DNA from: an uncultured Streptococcus sp.
GTDB taxonomy: Bacteria > Bacillota > Bacilli > Lactobacillales > Streptococcaceae
Assembly: GCF_938036805.1 (NCBI RefSeq)
Contig: NZ_CALHWC010000154.1
Location: forward strand, 1 to 10,986
Direction: 5' to 3'
DNA: 10,986 bases
Made by a program: the position numbers and the translations under genes. Below are positions 5,522 to 10,986 of the stretch, one piece after another. The number at the start of each line of letters is the position of its first letter. The first letter of the stretch is position 1. The notes under the pieces are model-generated. The model was not told the DNA's origin and did no database searches. It worked only from the letters and a program-made list of their open reading frames with translations.

Positions 5522-7276
5522 ATGAAACCAGAAAAACTTAGCTTTAAGCGCTTTTATCATAATTTAGACAAGATCCTAGTTCTCTTTTTCATGGTCTTTA
5601 TGATGATGGAGTATGCTTGGATTCCCTTTAATTCCTACGCAGCAGAATACCTGCTCAAACAGACAGGATATCTTTTTTTGTCTTACAACAATGTCTGGGC
5701 AGTCCTCAGCTCTAATTGGCTGGTCGGTCTAGGCTTTCTAGTCCTCGTCGTGGTCAATCTTTTTGTAGCCTATTTCCAAAGTGGTATGATTTTTATGGGG
5801 ATTCGTAATCTTTTGGACCAAGAAAATCGGCCAGTCTTTGCTTTTCTCGGAAAAACATTCAAGGATAGCTTTGCGCTTGTCAAGAAGGCTGGTCCTGGGA
5901 AAATGCTCTTTATCGTACTTTATATGGGCTTTCTTTTCCCCTTCTTGCGCCAAATTTTGAAAATCTATTATCTCAATAAAATTTTGGTTCCGGATTTTAT
6001 TGTTACCTATTTGGCAAATAATATTTTTTTCGCTGTTTTCATGGGACTTCTTGTGGTCGGCATGTTTCTAGTGGCAGTGCGACTAATGTTTGCCCTACCA
6101 CAGCTCTTTTTTGAGCACGCAACAGTTCCTCAGGCAATTCGCTTTAGTCTGGCCAAGACTAAGAATCGTCTTTTCTTTTATACTAGACATCTTTTTTGGA
6201 TTATTATCAAAAGCTTTCTGCTTTATACTTTTCTCTCAGCTCCAGCTATACTAGGACAGCAGCACGCGAACACTCAACCAAATGAGGTTGTCCTCTTTAG
6301 CGGTATTGTAGCTTTTGTCCTGATTAAGTTTGCCTACTATGCTATGTTGTCCTATTTCCTTCTCAAATTTGTCTCTTTCCTGACAGATCGTACCTTAAAT
6401 GACTATCCAACGAAAAGAGGCCTGTCTCTAATGCGTTGGTTTGTTCTGACTATTGCCAGCTCAAGCTTCGCATTAGAAGGTTATGTCTATCTAAATTTCC
6501 CTTTGGAGAATGTTCCGATTACGATTTCCCATAGAGGGGTTTCAAGGGAAAATGGAATCCAAAATACCGTAGAAGCGCTGGAAAAAACAGCCTTGCTCAA
6601 ACCTGACTTGGTAGAAATGGATGTGCAGGAAACCAAGGATGGGCAATTTGTCATGATGCATGATGCAAACCTGAAGCAGTTGGCAGGTCTTGATGCCCAA
6701 CCTCAAGACTTAACCTTGGCTGAGTTGACTTCGCTAGAGATTTCAGAAAATGGCTATCGGGCTAAGATTTCTAGCTTTGACGATTACTTTACTCGTGCCA
6801 ATCAACTCGGCCAGCGCCTCTTGATAGAAATCAAGACCAGCAAGAAAGACTCCAAGGATATGATGGAGCGATTTTTGAGCAAGTATGGTGCCAAAATCAA
6901 GGTTTATCAACACCAGATTCAGTCTTTGGACTACCAAGTCATCGATCAGGTTGTCAAATATGACTCCTCTATCCCCAGTTTCTTTATCCTGCCTTATAAT
7001 ACAATCTTTCCACGAACTAAGGCTTCTGGCTACACCATGGAGTATTCAACCTTGGATGAAAATTTTGTCAATAAACTCTGGCAATCCGACAAACGTCTCT
7101 ATGACTGGACCATTAATGATGAGGATAGTATCGTCAAATCTTTTCGCTTAGGGGTGGATGGGATGATTACAGATGATTTGGAGTTGGTTCAAAGTTCCAT
7201 CAAAGAACTCAAGGATGATCCGGACTATACTACCCTTCTATTAAATAAGTCTTTAGACTTGCTAAGTTTTTCTTAG
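5522..7276 (+). CDS. Membrane-fused glycerophosphodiester phosphodiesterase
   Basis: This 584-residue protein has two parts. Residues 1 to about 325 hold seven or so hydrophobic segments (near 15-34, 64-85, 127-147, 166-190, 222-242, 255-285 and 302-322), like the GDPD-associated membrane domain (PF10110). Residues 333-562 are a GDPD catalytic domain (PF03009), which hydrolyses glycerophosphodiesters to glycerol-3-phosphate and an alcohol. Key residues are present: His337 in SHRG, Glu365 and Asp367 in VEMDV, His380 in MMHD, Glu436 in IEIK, Trp529 in DWTIND and the late TDD at 550-552. Where many relatives have ENT after the HRG motif, this one has QNT (347-349). Substrates could be glycerophosphocholine or teichoic/lipid-derived diesters; the domain probably faces outward, both inferences. 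The ATG at 5522 has only a modest site (AAAGAAG). I found no clear promoter in the 156-base gap upstream, so read-through from the preceding gene may contribute. Confidence 0.92.
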   Translation: MKPEKLSFKRFYHNLDKILVLFFMVFMMMEYAWIPFNSYAAEYLLKQTGYLFLSYNNVWAVLSSNWLVGLGFLVLVVVNLFVAYFQSGMIFMGIRNLLDQENRPVFAFLGKTFKDSFALVKKAGPGKMLFIVLYMGFLFPFLRQILKIYYLNKILVPDFIVTYLANNIFFAVFMGLLVVGMFLVAVRLMFALPQLFFEHATVPQAIRFSLAKTKNRLFFYTRHLFWIIIKSFLLYTFLSAPAILGQQHANTQPNEVVLFSGIVAFVLIKFAYYAMLSYFLLKFVSFLTDRTLNDYPTKRGLSLMRWFVLTIASSSFALEGYVYLNFPLENVPITISHRGVSRENGIQNTVEALEKTALLKPDLVEMDVQETKDGQFVMMHDANLKQLAGLDAQPQDLTLAELTSLEISENGYRAKISSFDDYFTRANQLGQRLLIEIKTSKKDSKDMMERFLSKYGAKIKVYQHQIQSLDYQVIDQVVKYDSSIPSFFILPYNTIFPRTKASGYTMEYSTLDENFVNKLWQSDKRLYDWTINDEDSIVKSFRLGVDGMITDDLELVQSSIKELKDDPDYTTLLLNKSLDLLSFS

Positions 7277-7332
7277 GATAGCAGTGGAAAATGAACACGA
7301 GTAATAGAGTAGAGTCATTGCATGGCTACCAT

Positions 7333-7347
7333 AATATTCAGAAAATT
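7333..7347 (+). promoter_or_regulatory. Putative CodY box upstream of amiA
   Basis: AATATTCAGAAAATT matches the CodY consensus AATTTTCWGAAAATT at 14 of 15 positions, the one difference being A for T at position 4. It ends 3 bases before the -35 of the amiA promoter, where a bound repressor would hinder RNA polymerase. CodY is known to control the ami operon in pneumococcus, which raises the prior; binding here is not shown. Confidence 0.75.
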
Positions 7348-7350
7348 TAG

Positions 7351-7379
7351 TTTACTTTTTTCCTTTTTTGTGCTATAAT
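7351..7379 (+). promoter_or_regulatory. Promoter of the ami operon
   Basis: A perfect -10, TATAAT (7374-7379), has the TG extension at 7371-7372 and a -35, TTTACT (7351-7356), 17 bases upstream. Transcription should start near 7386, leaving a leader of about 30 bases with TTGGAGA at 7404-7410 before the ATG. The T-rich spacer is typical of strong streptococcal promoters. Confidence 0.88.
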
Positions 7380-7416
7380 CCTAAGTAAACCTAAAAAACA
7401 AAATTGGAGAATTCGT

Positions 7417-9393
7417 ATGAAAAAAAGCAAAGTATTAGCTTTAGCTGGGGTTAGCCTTCTTTCAGTAGGCGTTTTAGCTGCTTGTTCTGGTTCATCAAAA
7501 GGAAACAGCGCAGCAAAAGCTTATAATTATGTCTATACTGCTGAACCAGAAACATTGGACTATGTGACGTCTGGTAAGGCTTCAACATCTGACCTCGTGA
7601 CTAACGGTGTGGATGGTTTGTTGGAAAATGACCAATATGGTAATTTTGTACCGTCTATTGCAGAGTCTTGGACTGTTTCTAAAGATGGTTTGACTTATAC
7701 CTATAAAATCCGTAAAGACGCTAAATGGTACACTTCAGAAGGTGAAGAATACGGGAATGTGACAGCTCAGGACTTTGTGACTGGTCTCAAGCATGCTGCT
7801 GATAAGAAATCTGAAGCCCTTTATCTTGTGCAACAATCTGTAAAAGGCTTGGATGACTACGTAAATGGTAAAACACCTGACTTCTCTACTGTTGGAGTTA
7901 AGGCAGTTGACGACCACACTCTCCAATATACTTTGAACCAACCTGAACCACAGTGGAATTCAAAGACAACTTCACAAGTTCTTTGGCCAGTTAATGCTGA
8001 ATTCCTTAAGAAACAAGGGGACAAATTCGGTCAATCTACTGACCCATCTTCTATCCTTTACAATGGACCATTCTTGATGAAGTCTATCACTGCTAAGTCT
8101 GCTGTTGAGTATCAAAAGAATGAAAACTACTGGGATAAGGAAAATGTTCATGTCGATACTATCAAGTTGTCTTACTTTGATGGACAAGACCAAGATGCCC
8201 TTGCTCGTAACTTTAAAGACGGCGCCTACACAGTAGCTCGTCTCTACCCTACAAGCTCAAACTATGCTGGAGTAGAAAAAGACTTCAAGGATAATATCTT
8301 TTTCACACCGCCAAGTGCTGGTGTAGCTGTTATGGGTGTCAATATTGATCGTCAAAGTTACAACCATACAAGCAAAACAACAGATGCTCAGAAGTCTGCT
8401 ACTAAGAAAGCGATTCTTAACAAAGACTTCCGTCAAGCCTTGAACTTTGCTATTGACCGCACATCATACTCAGCACAGATCAATGGTAAAGAGGGTGCTC
8501 CTTACGCTGTCCGTAATACTTATGTACCACCTTCATTTGTTCAAGTTGGCGATAAATCTTTTGGTGACGTTGTAGAAGAGAAAGTTGCTGCATTGGGTGA
8601 CGAATGGAAAGGTGTTAAACTTGAGGACGGTCAAGATGGCCTCTTTAATGCTGAGAAAGCAAAAGCAGAGTTTGCCAAAGCAAAAGCAGCTCTACAAGCT
8701 GACGGAGTGGAATTCCCAATCCATCTGGATCTCCCAGTTGCTCAGACTTCTAAGCCAATGGTTAACCGCGCACAATCGCTTAAGCAATCTGTTGAAAAGA
8801 CTTTGGGAACTGAGAATGTTGTTGTAGATATTCAACAAATGTCAGAAGATGATCTTTACAACATTACTTACTATGCACCAAATGCTGCTGGCGAAGACTG
8901 GGATATCTCAACAGCTGTTGGTTGGAACCCTGACTATCAAGATCCATCAACTTATTTGGATATTTTGAAAACTACATCAACTAAAACTACAAAGACTTAC
9001 CTTGGTTTTGAGGGAGCAGACAATGCAGCCGCTAAGCAAGTTGGTTTAGATGAATTTGACCGCTTGGTAGATGAAGCTGGTAAAGAAACTTCAGATGTTG
9101 CTACTCGTTACGAAAAATATGCAGCAGCTCAGGCTTGGTTGACAGATAACTCTCTTGTTGTCCCATTGATGGCAAATCCTGGTGCAGCACCATTTATCTC
9201 ACGTATCGAGCCATTCTCAGGCGCTTATGCCCAAACTGGTAATAAGACAAGTTCTACTTACTTCAAACGTATTAAAGTAAAAGATGAAGTAGTAACGAAG
9301 AAAGACTACGAAGCAGCTCGTAAGAAATGGCTGAAAGAAAAAGAAGAGTCAAATGCGAAAGCACAAAAAGATCTCGAAAGTCATGTAGAATAA
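7417..9393 (+). CDS. amiA: Oligopeptide-binding lipoprotein AmiA (ABC transporter receptor)
   Basis: This 658-residue surface lipoprotein captures oligopeptides and hands them to the AmiC/AmiD permease powered by AmiE/AmiF. The N-terminus is a lipoprotein signal peptide: basic MKKSK, a hydrophobic core, and the lipobox LAAC with Cys23 as the lipidated residue. The mature part is an SBP_bac_5 (OppA/DppA class) binding protein; the family signature falls around residues 82-104 (AESWTVSKDGLTYTYKIRKD then AKW). The length is that of streptococcal AmiA/AliA/AliB receptors. Being directly followed by amiC favours AmiA rather than an orphan Ali receptor; in S. gordonii the equivalent is called HppA. 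Codon use looks highly biased toward frequent codons, consistent with strong expression. A strong promoter and a CodY-like site lie upstream, and a hairpin separates it from amiC. The Ami system also imports signalling peptides in streptococci, so a sensing role is likely. Confidence 0.95.
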   Translation: MKKSKVLALAGVSLLSVGVLAACSGSSKGNSAAKAYNYVYTAEPETLDYVTSGKASTSDLVTNGVDGLLENDQYGNFVPSIAESWTVSKDGLTYTYKIRKDAKWYTSEGEEYGNVTAQDFVTGLKHAADKKSEALYLVQQSVKGLDDYVNGKTPDFSTVGVKAVDDHTLQYTLNQPEPQWNSKTTSQVLWPVNAEFLKKQGDKFGQSTDPSSILYNGPFLMKSITAKSAVEYQKNENYWDKENVHVDTIKLSYFDGQDQDALARNFKDGAYTVARLYPTSSNYAGVEKDFKDNIFFTPPSAGVAVMGVNIDRQSYNHTSKTTDAQKSATKKAILNKDFRQALNFAIDRTSYSAQINGKEGAPYAVRNTYVPPSFVQVGDKSFGDVVEEKVAALGDEWKGVKLEDGQDGLFNAEKAKAEFAKAKAALQADGVEFPIHLDLPVAQTSKPMVNRAQSLKQSVEKTLGTENVVVDIQQMSEDDLYNITYYAPNAAGEDWDISTAVGWNPDYQDPSTYLDILKTTSTKTTKTYLGFEGADNAAAKQVGLDEFDRLVDEAGKETSDVATRYEKYAAAQAWLTDNSLVVPLMANPGAAPFISRIEPFSGAYAQTGNKTSSTYFKRIKVKDEVVTKKDYEAARKKWLKEKEESNAKAQKDLESHVE

Positions 9394-9403
9394 ATCGTTC
9401 ACT

Positions 9404-9437
9404 AGAACTTTCTCTAATAACGAGAGAAAGTTCTTTT
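9404..9437 (+). terminator. Hairpin in the amiA-amiC gap, probable partial terminator
   Basis: AGAACTTTCTCT (9404-9415) pairs exactly with AGAGAAAGTTCT (9423-9434) across a seven-base loop, making a 12-bp stem. The T run is short (TTTT, 9434-9437) and then broken by GAAATTT. It begins 10 bases after the amiA stop. It probably ends most transcripts or protects the 3' end of amiA mRNA while letting some continue into amiC. Confidence 0.8.
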
Positions 9438-9458
9438 GAAATTTAAAGGAAACGATAA

Positions 9459-10955
9459 ATGAAGAAATACATTTTTATGCGTATTTTACGCTCAATTGTG
9501 TCGATTTTCTTGGTAACGACCTTGACCTATACCATTATTTATACAATGGTTCCGAGAAGATTGATTTTCAAACAAGACCCGAACTACAATAAGATAGCCA
9601 CAACTGAAGATAAAAAGACAAACTATGAAAATACAGTCTATGAGCGGATGGGTTATATTGACTATTATGATACAAAAGAGTTACAGGAAAAAGCCAAGAA
9701 GGAAAATAAATCTGTAACTACTGAGGCAACCGATGAGAATAAAAAGATCTACGAAGCCTACGTTGAAAAACTTGGCAAAGGTTGGAAATTGTATCAATTC
9801 AAAGAAAGCAAAGAATTCTATGCTGTTCGTGAAGTTCCAGTTTACGAGCGTGTACTTGAGTTCTATGCTAATCTGATTCAGATTGATCATCCAAATGCGA
9901 TTCAAGATGAGGAAAATCCAAATCTTAAGCGCTACATCCGTATCGAAAATGACCCTGCCATTGGTTGGTCAGTCGTAGGTTCTGGTACTCGTCATAAATA
10001 TCTTCTATATTTTAATGGCCAATTCCCATTTGTTCACCAAAACTTTGTTAGTTTGAACCTAGGAAATTCTTATCCTACTTATGCGAATACGCCTGTATTG
10101 CAAGTTATTTCCCAAGGACAAGGTCAAACAAAATCATCAGAAGTTCAATTCCCAACAGGTAAGAAAACTTCTGCTGTAGATATTTACTCTCGTACCTACA
10201 AGACTCCAAGTAAGGCAGACTCTCAGGATATTGCTAAATATGGCAAGGGAGATGCTTACACTGCAACCAAGAATAACTATCAAAACCCATCGATGATTGT
10301 CAGCTCATCTATTATTGGTCTGATTGGTGTGGCGCTTTCTTATTTGATTGCTGTTCCGCTTGGTTCTTATATGGCTCGTTTGAAAAATACTTGGTTTGAT
10401 AGTATTTCAACAGGTGGCTTAACCTTCATGATGTCACTGCCAACCATCGCCCTTGTTTATATTGTTCGTTTGGCTGGCTCAGCTATTGGACTTCCAGATT
10501 CCTTCCCAATTTTGGGAGCAGGAGACTGGCGTTCCTATGTTCTGCCATCTTTGATTCTTGGACTTCTGAGTGCACCTGTGACAGCTGTCTGGATTCGTCG
10601 TTATATGATTGACTTACAATCCCAAGACTTTGTTCGCTTTGCCCGTGCCAAAGGTCTTTCTGAGAAAGAAATTTCTAACAAGCACATTTTCAAGAATGCT
10701 ATGGTGCCGTTGGTGTCTAGTATTCCAACTTCTATCGTTGGTGTTATTGCAGGTGCGACCCTGACTGAAACTGTCTTCGCCTTTCCTGGTATGGGTAAAA
10801 TGCTGATTGATTCTGTTAAGGCATCAAATAACTCAATGGTGGTTGGTCTTGTGTTTATTTTCACCTGTCTTTCAATCTTTGCCCTCTTGGTAGGTGATAT
10901 CTTGATGGTAATGCTTGATCCACGTATTAAATTAACATCTAAAGGAGGTAAATAA
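9459..10955 (+). CDS. amiC: Oligopeptide ABC transporter permease AmiC
   Basis: This 498-residue integral membrane protein is one of the two channel subunits of the Ami peptide importer. The first membrane helix (about residues 8-30) is followed by an insertion of some 250 residues (31-278), rich in charged residues, that should lie outside the cell. The BPD_transp_1 core follows, with helices near 281-302, 316-338, 360-380, 418-440 and 460-486. The cytoplasmic EAA loop, which docks the ATPase, is DFVRFARAKGLSEKEISNKH (390-409), with the conserved Gly399. The large extracellular insertion is typical of streptococcal AmiC and explains the length compared with OppB proteins of around 310 residues. 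The ATG has AAAGGA at 9445-9450. It sits downstream of the intercistronic hairpin and overlaps amiD by one base, so amiC and amiD are translationally close. Confidence 0.95.
   Translation: MKKYIFMRILRSIVSIFLVTTLTYTIIYTMVPRRLIFKQDPNYNKIATTEDKKTNYENTVYERMGYIDYYDTKELQEKAKKENKSVTTEATDENKKIYEAYVEKLGKGWKLYQFKESKEFYAVREVPVYERVLEFYANLIQIDHPNAIQDEENPNLKRYIRIENDPAIGWSVVGSGTRHKYLLYFNGQFPFVHQNFVSLNLGNSYPTYANTPVLQVISQGQGQTKSSEVQFPTGKKTSAVDIYSRTYKTPSKADSQDIAKYGKGDAYTATKNNYQNPSMIVSSSIIGLIGVALSYLIAVPLGSYMARLKNTWFDSISTGGLTFMMSLPTIALVYIVRLAGSAIGLPDSFPILGAGDWRSYVLPSLILGLLSAPVTAVWIRRYMIDLQSQDFVRFARAKGLSEKEISNKHIFKNAMVPLVSSIPTSIVGVIAGATLTETVFAFPGMGKMLIDSVKASNNSMVVGLVFIFTCLSIFALLVGDILMVMLDPRIKLTSKGGK
10941..10948 (+). 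promoter_or_regulatory. Ribosome binding site of amiD inside amiC
   Basis: AAAGGAGG lies within the last codons of amiC (encoding KGG) and 6 bases before the amiD ATG. It supports the overlapping TAATG junction as the true amiD start. Confidence 0.85.
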
Positions 10956-10986
10956 TGGCTACAATTGATAAAAGTAAATTCCAATT
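10955..10986 (+). CDS. amiD: Oligopeptide ABC transporter permease AmiD, N-terminal end (partial)
   Basis: Only the first ten codons and part of an eleventh are present (MATIDKSKFQ), running off the right edge. The sequence resembles the start of streptococcal AmiD, and the gene follows amiC with a one-base TAATG overlap and a strong ribosome binding site, as expected for the second permease of the Ami importer. The assignment depends mainly on position in the operon. Confidence 0.85.
   Translation, partial: MATIDKSKFQ

Noticed and set aside
10601..10984. Reverse open frame of 127 codons opposite the end of amiC and start of amiD
   Set aside because: It is antisense to the conserved EAA loop and last helices of amiC and has no recognisable product.
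1..10986. Search for a defence island, mobile element or CRISPR array
   Set aside because: All genes are core-type with regular operon spacing, and no direct-repeat array, transposase, integrase or toxin-antitoxin pair was seen.

Overview
The window looks like ordinary core chromosome from a Streptococcus, probably an oral species of the mitis/sanguinis type. The grounds are the C-terminus of the Gram-positive polymerase PolC, an Ami-type oligopeptide ABC transporter, a peptide deformylase with streptococcal-looking sequence, and a gene resembling the pneumococcal chromosome-segregation regulator RocS. The species is inference. I see no phage, insertion sequence, tRNA, rRNA or CRISPR, and no gene-free stretch over 300 bases.

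Bases 1-2020 read forward. They hold the end of polC, a 50-residue single-span membrane protein, the M29 aminopeptidase pepS and a GlsB/YeaQ-type small membrane protein. A perfect 14-bp hairpin at 1987-2018 ends this group and also serves def, which converges from the other strand (2040-2672). A 194-base divergent gap (2673-2866) carries outward-facing promoters. The forward one drives a 12-span MFS transporter and, 8 bases later, an RsuA-type 16S rRNA pseudouridine synthase. A terminator at 4765-4796 closes that pair.

The gene at 4871-5365 stands alone between a near-consensus promoter and a terminator. It has an N-terminal helix-turn-helix, a coiled coil of seven-residue repeats and a short amphipathic C-terminal tip, the architecture of RocS. 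It is followed by a 584-residue membrane-fused glycerophosphodiester phosphodiesterase (5522-7276).

The right third is the start of the ami operon: amiA (lipoprotein peptide receptor), amiC (permease) and the first codons of amiD (second permease). A strong promoter with an extended -10 precedes amiA. Immediately upstream of its -35 lies a 14/15 match to the CodY box, suggesting repression when branched-chain amino acids and GTP are plentiful. A 12-bp hairpin between amiA and amiC probably keeps the receptor more abundant than the permease. PepS and the Ami system together would take up and degrade peptides.

I found no clearly new biological system. The items most worth checking are the CodY site, the RocS-like protein, the unnamed 50-residue membrane protein after polC, and the membrane-fused phosphodiesterase.
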